The notes beneath the pieces are model-generated. The model had not been told where the DNA came from, searched no databases, and saw nothing but the letters and a program-made list of their open reading frames with translations. A program made the position numbers and the translations under genes. A stretch of DNA of 64,000 nucleotides from positions 1 to 64,000 of the forward strand of contig NZ_FNCN01000018.1 of assembly GCF_900100605.1 (NCBI RefSeq), written 5' to 3'. Source of the stretch: Sinosporangium album. GTDB taxonomy: Bacteria > Actinomycetota > Actinomycetes > Streptosporangiales > Streptosporangiaceae. Shown one piece after another: positions 16,989 through 25,124 of the stretch (within the stretch, counting starts at the first letter, position 1; the number at the start of each line of letters is the position of its first letter).

Positions 16989-18006
16989 CGAGCCTCCGCT
17001 CTGCCGTACCGGGAATGACGAGGCGCACGTCGGTGCCCCCGCCCGGGGGTGAGTCCACGGTGAGCCTGGCGCCGATCAGCAGGGCCCGCTCGCGCATGCC
17101 GCGGATGCCGGCGCCGTCCGGTTTGACCCCGCCGCGGCCGTTGTCCTTGATGCGCAGGGTGAGTGCGCCTCCCGTCCTGGTCAGCGACAGCTCCACGGTG
17201 TCGGCCTGCGCATGCCGGGCGACATTGGTGAGGCCCTCTTGGGCGATCCGGTAGACGACGAGCTCGGTCTCCGAGCTCAGCTCGGGCAGCGCGTGGTCCA
17301 CCCGCTTGACCACCGGAACCCCGCTCATCTGCGAGAAGTCGCTGCTCAGCGCGCTGAGGGCGCTCTGCAGCCCGAGGTCTTCCAAGACTCCCGGACGCAG
17401 CCGGCGTGCGACCTGCCGTACCTCGTCCAGGCTGGTCCGCACCGTCTCCTGCACGGCCCGCAGCTCCTCGGCGAGGTCGGCGGGGGCGCGGTCGACCGTG
17501 CGTTTGAGGCCGAGCAGCACCACGGTCAGGCTCTGCCCGATCTCGTCGTGCAATTCGCGCGCGATGCGCTGCCGCTCGGCCTCCTGGGCGGCGAGCGCGT
17601 GAGCGCTGTCCGAACTGCGTTCGGCCTCCAGCCGGTCGAGCATGGCGTTGAAGGTCTCGATCACCTGGGTGAGGTCCCCGTTGCCGCGGTCGAGGACGCG
17701 GTCGTCCATGTCCAGCAGGTCGACCCGCTGCATCAGCGCGGTGAGGGCCGCCAGCGGGGCGAGACTCGCACGCAGCACCAGCGCGTTGACGGCCAGGATC
17801 ACCGCCAGTCCCACGGTCAGCACGGGCACCTCGGCCAGCAGGACCGGCGAGGAGACGGTGGCGGGCGACACGGCGAGCACCAGGGTGCCCAGGGTGAACA
17901 CCAGCCCGTTCATCATGAACAGCCGCCGGTACAGCCGCTGGGCCGGCGTTCCGGGGCCGGGCATGCCGAAGCGCCGCCTCAGGTGTCCTGAAATGCGCTC
18001 GCTCAT
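16975..18006 (-). CDS. NarL-type sensor histidine kinase with HAMP-like linker
   Basis: The 343-residue protein starts at the ATG at 18006. It has two membrane helices (LVFTLGTLVLAVSPATV and VLTVGLAVILAVNALVL) with almost no external loop between them. A HAMP-like linker follows, then the HisKA_3 motif QRIARELHDEIGQSLTVVLL with His near residue 153. The ATPase domain has YRIAQEGLTNVARHAQAD, LRIKDNGRGG and GIRGMRERALLIGARL. With such a small sensor part, the input may be membrane-derived or come through a partner. The gene is followed by its regulator and is divergent from the CBS/transporter operon. Confidence 0.92.
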   Translation of the reverse strand: MSERISGHLRRRFGMPGPGTPAQRLYRRLFMMNGLVFTLGTLVLAVSPATVSSPVLLAEVPVLTVGLAVILAVNALVLRASLAPLAALTALMQRVDLLDMDDRVLDRGNGDLTQVIETFNAMLDRLEAERSSDSAHALAAQEAERQRIARELHDEIGQSLTVVLLGLKRTVDRAPADLAEELRAVQETVRTSLDEVRQVARRLRPGVLEDLGLQSALSALSSDFSQMSGVPVVKRVDHALPELSSETELVVYRIAQEGLTNVARHAQADTVELSLTRTGGALTLRIKDNGRGGVKPDGAGIRGMRERALLIGARLTVDSPPGGGTDVRLVIPGTAERRLDEHL

Positions 18007-18185
18007 AGGTCGAGCTTTGCCACCGGCGGGGCGTTCTGTCCATCCGCATCGCCACCCATCCCCGCAAGCCTTCTGCATATCGGACCCCACCGGAAATGGG
18101 TGTCACGCCCGATACCGATCGACACATGAATCCTTGAATACTCAAACAAAGCGGTGAGTCCCTCAAGAAACCGGAGGTCAGAGCC

Positions 18186-18305
18186 GTGATCACGACAATC
18201 CTGCCCCACGCACTGCGCGGCCCGGCAACCGCCCACGCCACGCCCATGCCGTACGGCGGAGCCACCCCCGCGGGCTCCCCGCGGCACACGGGAGGTGCGC
18301 CGTGA
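18186..18305 (+). CDS. 39-codon leader ORF coupled to the CBS-domain gene
   Basis: A GTG at 18186 follows GGAGGTCAGAGCC and opens a 39-residue frame (starting [12 protein letters not shown], rich in Pro, Ala, Thr and His). Its TGA overlaps the GTG start of the CBS gene (GTGA, 18302-18305). The good ribosome site and exact stop/start overlap suggest translational coupling. No family is known to me; it may be a regulatory leader rather than a functional peptide. A second leader ORF of the same design precedes the next gene. Confidence 0.5.
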   Translation: MITTILPHALRGPATAHATPMPYGGATPAGSPRHTGGAP

Positions 18306-18808
18306 CCGCGCCCACGACCACCACTCACCCCTTCCCTCGGGATGGTGCCATGCAAGCACGTGACATCGCCGTCAACCTCCCCACGGTGACCGCCGACGAC
18401 CCCGTGACCAAAGCGGTACGGGTCATGGCGGTCGGCCGCCTCCCCGGACTGATCGTCGTCGACGACGCCGGGCGCCCCCGCACGGTGCTCCCCGGCACCC
18501 AGGTGCTGCGCCTGGCGATCCCCGAGTCCTACCAGGCCGACCCCGCCCTGTGCCGCGCCGTCGACGAGAGCCACGCCGACCTGTTCTGGCAGGAACTCGG
18601 CAACCTCACCGTCGGCGACTGCCTGCCCAGCCAGCCCGCCAGGCCCGTGCTGGTGCAGCCGGACGCGAACCTCCTGGAGGTGGCCGCGCTCATGGCGCGG
18701 CTGCGCAGCCCGCTGGTCGCCGTGATCGACCGCGACGGCACCCTCATCGGCGCGATCACGCTGGCCAGACTGCTGACCAGCCTCGCCGTGGTCGGCCCCG
18801 GCGACTGA
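18302..18808 (+). CDS. CBS-domain protein
   Basis: The 168-residue protein has two CBS motifs. The first is at about residues 20-70 ([40 protein letters not shown]), the second at about 105-162 ([40 protein letters not shown]). A pair of CBS motifs makes a Bateman module that binds adenine nucleotides and senses energy status. The GTG start is preceded by GGAGG. It stands in the same direction as, and 180 bases before, an ion/anion transporter gene, so it may gate that transporter. There is no membrane segment. Confidence 0.85.
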   Translation: MTAPTTTTHPFPRDGAMQARDIAVNLPTVTADDPVTKAVRVMAVGRLPGLIVVDDAGRPRTVLPGTQVLRLAIPESYQADPALCRAVDESHADLFWQELGNLTVGDCLPSQPARPVLVQPDANLLEVAALMARLRSPLVAVIDRDGTLIGAITLARLLTSLAVVGPGD

Positions 18809-18905
18809 GCCCCCGCGCCGCTGCCCCGCGCCGGGCGTGTGCCGCTGACCACCGTCCCGTTCCATTCCCGACGCCGCAGTGCGCACAACGCTCGGAGGTA
18901 GTCCC

Positions 18906-18989
18906 ATGCATGCCGCAACCCGATTGACCATACGCTGCGACCTGGCCAAAGGCCGTATCCGCACGGGTCCGCCGGGGCGCGGCCGATGA
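18906..18989 (+). CDS. 27-codon leader ORF coupled to the transporter gene
   Basis: An ATG at 18906 behind CGGAGGTAG opens a 27-residue basic peptide (starting MHAATRLTIRCDLAKGR). Its TGA overlaps the transporter's ATG (ATGA, 18986-18989). The transporter itself has no strong ribosome site, so its translation probably depends on this leader. The function of the peptide is unknown; attenuation or coupling is the simplest reading. Confidence 0.55.
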   Translation: MHAATRLTIRCDLAKGRIRTGPPGRGR

Positions 18990-20272
18990 GCGCTGCCCTC
19001 GCCCTCGCCATCTTCGTGGCGGCCTACTTCTTCATCGCCACGGAGAAGGTCAACAAGGTCAAGGTGACCCTGGTCGCCGCGGGCGCCATGGCGGTGTTCG
19101 CGCTGATCCCCGGCTCGGACGTCTTCTTCTCCGAGCACGAGGGCATCGACTGGAACGTCATCTTCCTGCTGCTCGGCATGATGATCATCGTCGGGATCAT
19201 CAAGCAGACCGGACTGTTCGACTACCTGGCCATCTGGGCCGCCAAGAAGTCCAAAGGCCGACCATATCGGCTCATGGTCATGCTGATGGCCATCACCGCC
19301 GTCGCCTCACCGTTCCTCGACAACGTCACCACCATCATGCTGGTGGTGCCCGTGACGGTGGTCATCTGCGACCGGCTGAACATCCCCGCCCAGCCGTACA
19401 TCATCGCCGAGATCCTCGCCTCCAACATCGGCGGCGCCGCCACCCTCATCGGAGACCCGCCCAACATCATCATCGGCAGCCGGGCGGGCCTCAGCTTCAA
19501 CGACTTCCTCATCCACATGGCGCCCATCGTGGTCGTCGTGTTCGCCCTGTTCGTGGTCTTCACCAGGGTGCTGTTCCGCAAATCCTTCGAATACCACCCC
19601 GAGCGCGTCGCCGCCGTCATGGCCCTCAACGAACGCCGGGCCATCACCGACCCCGCGCTCCTGCGGCGCTGCCTCATCGTGCTCGGCCTCGTCGTCGTCG
19701 CCTTCTCCCTGCACACGGTCCTCCACATCGAGCCGTCCATCGTCGCCCTCGTCGGCGCGGGCGTCATGATGCTGGTCTCCCGCGCCAACACCTCCGACGT
19801 CCTCGAAGAGGTCGAGTGGCCGACCCTGGTGTTCTTCATGGCGCTGTTCGTCATGGTCGCCGGGCTGATGCACACAGGCGTCATCGCCGCCATCGGCACC
19901 TGGGCGATCGACACCTTCGGCAACGACTACTTCAGCGCCGCCACCGCGCTCCTGTTCGGCTCCGGCGTCCTCGGCGCGTTCTTCGACAACATCCCCTACG
20001 TCGCCACCATGGCGCCCATCGTCGAAGGACTCGTCGCCCAGGCCCCCGACCCCGCGACCGGCCAGGCCCTGTGGTGGGCCTTCGCCCTCGGCGCCGACTT
20101 CGGCGGCAACGGCACCGCCGTCGCCGCCAGCGCCAACGTCGTCGCCATCGGCATCGCCGCGCGCTCCGGGCACCGGGTCAGCTTCTGGCAGTTCACCAAG
20201 TACGGCATCGTCGTCACCGTGCTCAGCATGATCCTCGCCTGGATCTACGTATGGCTGCGCTACTTCATGTGA
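18986..20272 (+). CDS. ArsB/NhaD-type ion transporter (IT superfamily)
   Basis: The 428-residue membrane protein has about eleven helices and the signature motifs of the ion-transporter superfamily. GMMIIVGIIKQTGLFDYLAI is in the first half, SPFLDNVTTIMLVVPVTVVI follows and IGGAATLIGDPPNIIIGSRA carries the N-x-G/P-P-N loop. These recur in the second half as GVLGAFFDNIPYVATMAPI and ALGADFGGNGTAVAASANVV. The family includes arsenite, sodium/proton, citrate and sulfate carriers. The Asp-Asn pairs in both halves favour an NhaD-like cation or ArsB-like anion carrier, but the substrate is open. It is coupled to a 27-codon leader and follows a CBS-domain gene that may regulate it. Confidence 0.88.
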   Translation: MSAALALAIFVAAYFFIATEKVNKVKVTLVAAGAMAVFALIPGSDVFFSEHEGIDWNVIFLLLGMMIIVGIIKQTGLFDYLAIWAAKKSKGRPYRLMVMLMAITAVASPFLDNVTTIMLVVPVTVVICDRLNIPAQPYIIAEILASNIGGAATLIGDPPNIIIGSRAGLSFNDFLIHMAPIVVVVFALFVVFTRVLFRKSFEYHPERVAAVMALNERRAITDPALLRRCLIVLGLVVVAFSLHTVLHIEPSIVALVGAGVMMLVSRANTSDVLEEVEWPTLVFFMALFVMVAGLMHTGVIAAIGTWAIDTFGNDYFSAATALLFGSGVLGAFFDNIPYVATMAPIVEGLVAQAPDPATGQALWWAFALGADFGGNGTAVAASANVVAIGIAARSGHRVSFWQFTKYGIVVTVLSMILAWIYVWLRYFM

Positions 20273-20898
20273 TCCGCCCTATCCCCTGAACCGATCTTCC
20301 GGGGCGCACGTCTCATCCACGTGAAACGCCTTCATGTGATCGGCATCGTCTCCACCTGCTCCAAGCGGACCTCACCCCCGCCCTCCGCGACCACGTCGTA
20401 CGGCTCGCGCCCCCAGCCAGCAAAGGCCGCGGCGGGAACGGGGGTTGAGGAACATCGGAACGATCCGCGTACCGCCGCTCCGCGCCGGGCGGCGGCCTTC
20501 GCGGCGCGGTAGCCGGCTTCGCCGTCGCCATACCGGCGCACGGTGCCCTCGTCCCGGTCGACCTCGAGGATCGTGGTGGCGATGCACTCCAGGAAACATC
20601 CGGCTACCCGCGATCTACTTTGCGGCTGGTGTCTGAGCTAGGACACCGAGACCCATGCGCTGGTTTGCCTGCGGAGGAACGGTTGTGCGACCCTCTTACG
20701 TCGTCTCTCTGAAAGGGCTGGTCGTGACGCTCGGCATGGTTCTCGGCGATTTCTCCTCTCGCGCTTCGACGCGGGAGCGGTAGCCCTACCTGCCCTGACA
20801 TGCGCGCCCGTGCTGCAGCACGGGCCGTTTGCGGCCGTTTGCCCTGCTCCTCGTTGAAGCGCTCTTCGTGCCCCTGCACGTTCGATCACGAGGAGTAC
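20273..20898. other. 626-base stretch with scraps only
   Basis: No complete gene is supported. A minus-strand frame (about 20500-20600, ATTILEVDRDEGTVRRYGDG) reads like the end of a coding region but breaks up into other frames. Between 20653 and 20749 lies a copy of an inverted repeat shared with 52409-52505. The last 50 bases hold the ribosome site (AGGAG at 20891) of the methyltransferase gene. Confidence 0.4.
20653..20749 (-). repeat. Copy 1 of a dispersed inverted repeat (50-bp identical core)
   Basis: Bases 20700-20749, read on the minus strand, are identical over 50 bases to 52409-52458 on the plus strand (core begins TCGCCGAGAACCATGCC). Similarity continues for about 45 more bases with many changes. 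It is not part of any gene recognised here. Confidence 0.8.
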
Positions 20899-22035
20899 AT
20901 GGTGTCCACCATCCACTGGACCGAGACAGGCATCCTCCGTTCCGCTCACTGGCATTCCGAGAGTGCGACCCCGCCTCCCAGCCGGGTCATCGACGCGGAC
21001 GACCGTATGAAAGCCGACACTGCTTTCCGTCTGGCCTGCGAAGGCACCGCCTTGCTGTGGCGAGGCGACTTCTACAACGCACGTCAGCTACTGCATGCGA
21101 TGAGCCGCCGCATCGACCGGAAACCTTCCCGGCAAGGCGGCAGCCCGGCAGAGTCCTTCCACCTGCACCGCCGGGCCCGCAGCCACCGCGCCCACGTGCT
21201 GGGCAGGCTCCTCGTTCTACTGGAAGACGACCACTGCCTGAACCTGCGCAGAGCCCCCGATGTGCGTCAAGCATGCGCTGAGGCGTACGGTCCGCCGTCC
21301 GAGCCGATGGCCGTCTCGCTCACAGAACTGCTGGGCGTGATCGGAGCGCATCAGTGGCGCATCAAGGGCGTGGAGGTACCGGCTCTCGAAGCTCGTATTC
21401 ACCCGCACTACGGCGTGTTCTCCCCAGTCAGGGGCGAATACGTCGACCTCATTGCACATGCACCGCTTCCCACTCCGGCGGACCATCGCGCGGGTCGCCG
21501 CACCGCGTTTGACCTCGGGACGGGGACGGGAGTGCTCGCAGCCGTCCTGGCTCACCGGGGGATCGACCACATCGTGGCCACAGACATCAGCCCGCGTGCC
21601 TTGTACTGCGCACGCGAGAACGTCCGCCGACTGCACTTCACCGGGCGCATCGACGTCGTGGGCCCCGGCCACTTTCCCGACGGGCGCGCAGACCTCGTCG
21701 TCTGCAACCCGCCCTGGATTCCGGCCCGGCCCACCTCCGCCGTGGAGCAAGGCGTCTACGATCCGGGCAGCAGCATGCTCCGCAACTTCCTGGACGGACT
21801 CTCCACGCATCTTGAACCCGGAGGTGAAGGATGGCTCATCCTGTCGGACTTGGCCGAGCACCTCGGACTCAGGACGCGGAGTGAACTGCTGGCCGGTATT
21901 AAGGCAGCCGGCCTGCACGTGGTGGACAAAATCGACACCAGGCCGCGGCATCCACGAGCGAGGGACAGCGCTGATTTCCTCCACGCCGCCCGCGCTGCGG
22001 AAGTCACATCGCTTTGGCGGGTCGGCGCGGGGTGA
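20899..22035 (+). CDS. PrmC/HemK-like class I methyltransferase
   Basis: The 378-residue protein starts at the ATG at 20899 behind AGGAG. Residues 1-190 are of unknown type. The C-terminal half is a class I methyltransferase with motif I FDLGTGTGVLAAVLAHRG, motif II IVATDISPRALYCARENV and the N-P-P-W motif in DLVVCNPPWIPARP. The last is characteristic of enzymes that methylate the amide or amine nitrogen of Gln, adenine or guanine in proteins or nucleic acids. The closest type is the PrmC family and rRNA guanine methyltransferases, so the exact substrate is open. It converges with, and overlaps by 32 bases, the shortened WYL regulator gene. Confidence 0.8.
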   Translation: MVSTIHWTETGILRSAHWHSESATPPPSRVIDADDRMKADTAFRLACEGTALLWRGDFYNARQLLHAMSRRIDRKPSRQGGSPAESFHLHRRARSHRAHVLGRLLVLLEDDHCLNLRRAPDVRQACAEAYGPPSEPMAVSLTELLGVIGAHQWRIKGVEVPALEARIHPHYGVFSPVRGEYVDLIAHAPLPTPADHRAGRRTAFDLGTGTGVLAAVLAHRGIDHIVATDISPRALYCARENVRRLHFTGRIDVVGPGHFPDGRADLVVCNPPWIPARPTSAVEQGVYDPGSSMLRNFLDGLSTHLEPGGEGWLILSDLAEHLGLRTRSELLAGIKAAGLHVVDKIDTRPRHPRARDSADFLHAARAAEVTSLWRVGAG

Positions 22036-22546
22036 AGCGCCGCCCGGTGGGGCGCGGGTCGGCCAGCCGGTCGGCCCTGAAGGTGCGCCAGTCAGACCGG
22101 TCCGGGTCGTAGGCCACCAGATACCAGAGACCATGCGACACCACCAGGCCGTAGGGCTCGACCCTGCGGGACGTGGCGGCGCCCGCCCGGCCGCGCAGCC
22201 GGGAGGGGAGTACCTGCCGGAGCTTGGCCAAAGCCCGCACCGACGCCTCGGCGACGTCGGCCACCGTGCCGTCCGCCGCCGTGGCCAGACCGGCCGCGAC
22301 GGCCACGGCCTCGTCGTCCGACAGCAGCAGCGGAGGCAGGTCACGCCCCGAGGCCAGCCGGTATCCCCCCGCGGTGCCCGTCGTCCCGTCCACCCGATAG
22401 CCCAGCTCGCGCAGCCGTTCGACGTCACGGCGGACGGTTCGGCCGCTCACGCCGAGCCGTTCGGCCAACTCACCCCCACCCCACTCGCGCCCCGTCTGCA
22501 GGAGCGACAGCAGGCGGAGAATCCGCGCCGGCAGGTCTCTGCTCAC
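22004..22546 (-). CDS. HTH/WYL-type transcriptional regulator, C-terminally shortened
   Basis: From the GTG at 22546 the 180-residue product begins with a winged HTH of the YafY type: ARILRLLSLLQTGREWGGGE, LAERLGVSGRTVRRDVERLR and GTAGGYRLASGRDLPPLLLS. A WYL domain follows (VEPYGLVVSHGLWYLVAYDP, SDWRTFRADRLADPRPTGRR). Family members normally continue for 60-130 residues with a WCX domain; here the frame ends right after the WYL strand at RPAKAM, where it runs into the methyltransferase gene. The loss looks like a junction of a past rearrangement. It may still bind DNA. Confidence 0.75.
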   Translation of the reverse strand: MSRDLPARILRLLSLLQTGREWGGGELAERLGVSGRTVRRDVERLRELGYRVDGTTGTAGGYRLASGRDLPPLLLSDDEAVAVAAGLATAADGTVADVAEASVRALAKLRQVLPSRLRGRAGAATSRRVEPYGLVVSHGLWYLVAYDPDRSDWRTFRADRLADPRPTGRRFTPRRPAKAM

Positions 22547-22643
22547 ACCCTCACGGTGCCAGACGTTGAGGACGTTTGCTGTCCTCAAAGGCCCCGATCC
22601 GGGAGAGTCTCTGCACAAGGCAACCGCCCCGACCGCTCAGACG

Positions 22644-23066
22644 TCAGTGATCAGGCGGGTCGGCGATTTCGATGATGTGGAGCGGTTCGTCGAAGGCACG
22701 CGCAGCCTGGGTCCACTGGGAGCCGTCGAGGGTGAGAATCGGGCAGACCGATGTGTCCGCGAGCGCGGCCACGTGGGCGTCGCCCCAGTCGAGGCCGGTC
22801 TGATTGAGCGCCGATGCCAGGACGACGCCGTGCTCGGCTTCACGTAGCCCGGCGACCGTGATCTGGTCCATGGTCGTGATGCCGAGGAGCAGGTCGGCGG
22901 AGTCCTTGGAGCCGTAGTCGCGTGACGCGGCGGCGATGGCCACGGCGGAGATGACCATGGGCTGGCCCTGCTCGTCCCAGCGGGCGATCATCTCCATCAG
23001 ATTGAGGTCGCCGCGTCCCAGCTCGGTCAGGATGCCGGTGTCGAGGATGAGTGGGGGCAGGGTCAC
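22644..23066 (-). CDS. vapC: PIN-domain toxin (VapC family)
   Basis: The 140-residue protein shows the PIN fold: LILDTGILTELGRGD gives the first catalytic Asp near residue 9, VISAVAIAAASRDYGSKDSA the central acidic part and LDWGDAHVAALADTSVCPIL the C-terminal Asp cluster, ending with DGSQWTQAARAF. PIN toxins are Mg-dependent ribonucleases that cleave tRNA or rRNA. The gene overlaps its antitoxin by four bases (23063-23066), the usual TA operon layout. Its target cannot be told from sequence. The first Asp is followed by TG rather than the commoner TS/SN, a tolerated change. Confidence 0.85.
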   Translation of the reverse strand: MTLPPLILDTGILTELGRGDLNLMEMIARWDEQGQPMVISAVAIAAASRDYGSKDSADLLLGITTMDQITVAGLREAEHGVVLASALNQTGLDWGDAHVAALADTSVCPILTLDGSQWTQAARAFDEPLHIIEIADPPDH

Positions 23067-23335
23067 TGAGCGTCCTCGTCGGCCTGAGGGCGGCGGTCGG
23101 CGAGCTGCCTGGCGACGTGCGCCATGCGACGCTCCACCAGCGCGGTGTCGGCCTCGGTGTGCGCCCGCTGGACCTGGTTGTGCAGGAGAGCTCGTCGGCG
23201 TCGGTCTTCAAGCACCTTGGCGGCGAGGGCGTCGTTGACATAGGCGGAGAAGGAGCGGGTGTCGGCGGCGTGGGACTTGGCGTACTCCACGAGCTCGGGG
23301 TCAAGGGTGACGGTGATGGTCTCTTTTGCTGCCAT
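23063..23335 (-). CDS. vapB: Antitoxin of a VapBC module
   Basis: The 90-residue protein opens with a ribbon-helix-helix-like segment (ETITVTLDPELVEYAKSHAA, SFSAYVNDALAAKVLEDRRR) that should bind the operator. A charged helical tail (QVQRAHTEADTALVERRMAH) should wrap the toxin. It is first in the operon and shares ATGA with vapC. The promoter lies in the AT-rich stretch at 23345-23370 (TAATACTGCAATAAGATC), where autoregulation by the VapBC complex is expected. Confidence 0.83.
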   Translation of the reverse strand: MAAKETITVTLDPELVEYAKSHAADTRSFSAYVNDALAAKVLEDRRRRALLHNQVQRAHTEADTALVERRMAHVARQLADRRPQADEDAQ

Positions 23336-23410
23336 GCCCGCAATCCTAATACTGCAATAAGATCATTTACGCCCGGCGTGCCGCCGCGCACGAAACGAGG
23401 TTGAGGATCC

Positions 23411-23740
23411 CAGTGCATCGTGAAGGTGCGCCATCTCGGCGGCGCCCTCGCCAAGCCCTCAGACGCCCTGGTCGGCCACCGGTCGGCGGCCTTCGCGCTG
23501 CAGGTGCTGTCCGGCCTGGACAGGGACAACGGGGACGCGGTCGGCGAGACCCACCGGCGGGTGCTGGACACCCAGCGGAGCAGGGGGACGTTCCTCAACA
23601 ACCACTACGGCCCCGCCACCGCGGAGCAGGTGCGCGCGGCCTACGAACCGGAGGTGTACCGCCGCCTCACCGAGCTCAAGCGGCGCTACGACCCCGCCAA
23701 CATGTTCAGGTTCAACCACAAAATCCCCCCGGCGGGATAA
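23411..23740 (+). pseudogene. C-terminal remnant of a BBE-type FAD-linked oxidase
   Basis: The frame encodes about 107 residues: KVRHLGGALAKPSDALVGHR, a weaker middle and then GPATAEQVRAAYEPEVYRRL with RYDPANMFRFNHKIPPAG. The end is the berberine-bridge-like C terminus of FAD-linked oxidases. The FAD-binding domain and most of the substrate domain are missing, and the upstream bases belong to the vapBC promoter. It is a 5'-truncated relic. A strong hairpin follows at 23761. Confidence 0.8.
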
Positions 23741-23760
23741 GCCTCCGGACGCGGGAGACG

Positions 23761-23795
23761 GCGTTCGTGCGGGCGCGGTGCGCCCGCACGAACGC
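23761..23795. terminator. Perfect 16-bp hairpin
   Basis: GCGTTCGTGCGGGCGC (23761-23776) pairs perfectly with 23780-23795 around a GGT loop. It lies 20 bases after the oxidase remnant and can also end the convergent sulfotransferase transcript. Confidence 0.85.
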
Positions 23796-23882
23796 GTCGG
23801 CATGCATACCCGGGCAACCGCCCCGGCCCGCCCGGGTCACTACGTGTGCAGGATCGGGGCGGACTCCGCCCCCGTCCTCAGA

Positions 23883-24605
23883 TCAGCGGTCGGCGAGGTG
23901 GAAGGGGAACGCCGACGCGTCCCCCGCCCTCGCCCGCTCAAGCGCCTGCCGCATCGACTCGGCGTCGTTCAGGTGCGGGAACGGCTCCTCGGCGGGCACG
24001 TCCACGCCGAGGAAGGCGCACAGCGGCTCCCACCCCTCGCGGACGTCGAACACCAGCAGCCGCTCGGCCGGAATGCTGTCCCGGACCGTCGCCACGTGCC
24101 GGTGGAATGCCGCCACGGCCAGTTCCGCGTCCTTCATGTCCTCGCCGAAATGCCATTCCGGACCGAAGTAGGTCTGACCGATCGTGTTCAGGGACGGCCG
24201 GAGCCGGTCCATCGAGGAGAACGCCTGCCTGATCGGCTCGGGCAGCCCCTCCGGGGAGTCCGAGTGGTTCGTGGCGGACACCAGCATCCGCATGCTCCGA
24301 TACCACGCCTGCGGGTCGCGTACGGTGAGCACGACCTTGGCCTCGGGGTAGACCTCGGCCAGCTCGCGCCAGTAGTGGCTGGCGGGCCAGTCCTGCGTGG
24401 CCTGGTAGCCGCCCGTCCACACGCGATCCCAGTCTTCGCGCGTTGCGATCTTTCCGGCGGCCACGTCCAGCCACCGGTCGACGTGGTCGGGGTGGGTCAG
24501 CACTTCGATCATGTGATAGCAGGGGGAGAACCCCAGCCGCTCCAGTGCCGCTTTCATCGAGGTGGTGCCTGTGCGCGGGAATCCCGCGCCGATCACTTTA
24601 ACCAT
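23883..24605 (-). CDS. Sulfotransferase-family protein
   Basis: The 240-residue product starts at the ATG at 24605. The 5'-phosphosulfate-binding loop GAGFPRTGTTSMKAALERLG lies at residues 6-25. CYHMIEVLTHPDHVDRWLDV, ASHYWRELAEVYPEAKVVLT and VRDPQAWYRSMRML (3'-phosphate site) follow, then ERLLVFDVREGWEPLCAFLG near the end. This is the Sulfotransfer_4-like family in which PAPS-dependent transfer is assumed but often unproven. The acceptor is unknown. It stands alone, with a 1.1-kb gene-poor region upstream. Confidence 0.85.
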   Translation of the reverse strand: MVKVIGAGFPRTGTTSMKAALERLGFSPCYHMIEVLTHPDHVDRWLDVAAGKIATREDWDRVWTGGYQATQDWPASHYWRELAEVYPEAKVVLTVRDPQAWYRSMRMLVSATNHSDSPEGLPEPIRQAFSSMDRLRPSLNTIGQTYFGPEWHFGEDMKDAELAVAAFHRHVATVRDSIPAERLLVFDVREGWEPLCAFLGVDVPAEEPFPHLNDAESMRQALERARAGDASAFPFHLADR

Positions 24606-24818
24606 GGCGAGCACCCTTACCGTCGGATGACGTGTCGTGATCCAGGATAAAAGAACTGCGGCCGGGTCTATTTTCCGACATTTCAAGCCGGAAATACCTG
24701 CTGGCGTCCCGAATTCGGCAGCCCAGAAGGAGAAGACGCCCCGTCGCGGCCTGCCGGCAAGGAGCCGGCGCGGGTGCGGACCACACTGCCGGACGAGGAC
24801 GTTCACCTGTGTCCGATC

Positions 24819-25124
24819 TCACCATGTATCGGTCCTGCGGCTCAGCCGGGGTATCGAGGCGCTCGACCAGGTGCGACAATCCGCCATTCGATTCATATGG
24901 TGTGCGCGGCCTCTCGCCGGAGGCCGCGCACACCATATGAGGCGACATGCGCCGGGCTGGTGGTCGATTCGATCGCCGGCGCTGCTGTAGAGGCGAATGA
25001 AGAACGCTTCGCCGTCCAGCATGCGGTCATTGGCATAAGCAATGCGGGATTCCGCCTTGTCCAACGCCGAGATTTCGCGCCGAGCGGCTAGCCGTTGCTT
25101 TTCAGCAAAGCGCAGTGGCGACAT
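24819..25124 (-). CDS. Possible small ORF, disrupted by a hairpin
   Basis: Translation from 25124 gives about 53 residues that look protein-like (MSPLRFAEKQRLAARREISA, then AESRIAYANDRMLDGEAFFI), with lower GC than the surroundings. The frame then runs through the 21-bp perfect hairpin at 24893-24940 and loses character. No family is recognised. It may be the start of a gene interrupted by an inserted element, or a chance frame. Confidence 0.3.
   Translation of the reverse strand: MSPLRFAEKQRLAARREISALDKAESRIAYANDRMLDGEAFFIRLYSSAGDRIDHQPGACRLIWCARPPARGRAHHMNRMADCRTWSSASIPRLSRRTDTW
24893..24940. repeat. 21-bp perfect inverted repeat with a 6-base loop
   Basis: TCATATGGTGTGCGCGGCCT plus one base (24893-24913) pairs perfectly with 24920-24940 around TCGCCG. 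It lies in a gene-poor stretch, far from the end of any supported gene. It could be a bidirectional terminator, a miniature inverted-repeat element or a protein-binding or replication structure; the sequence does not decide. Confidence 0.85.
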
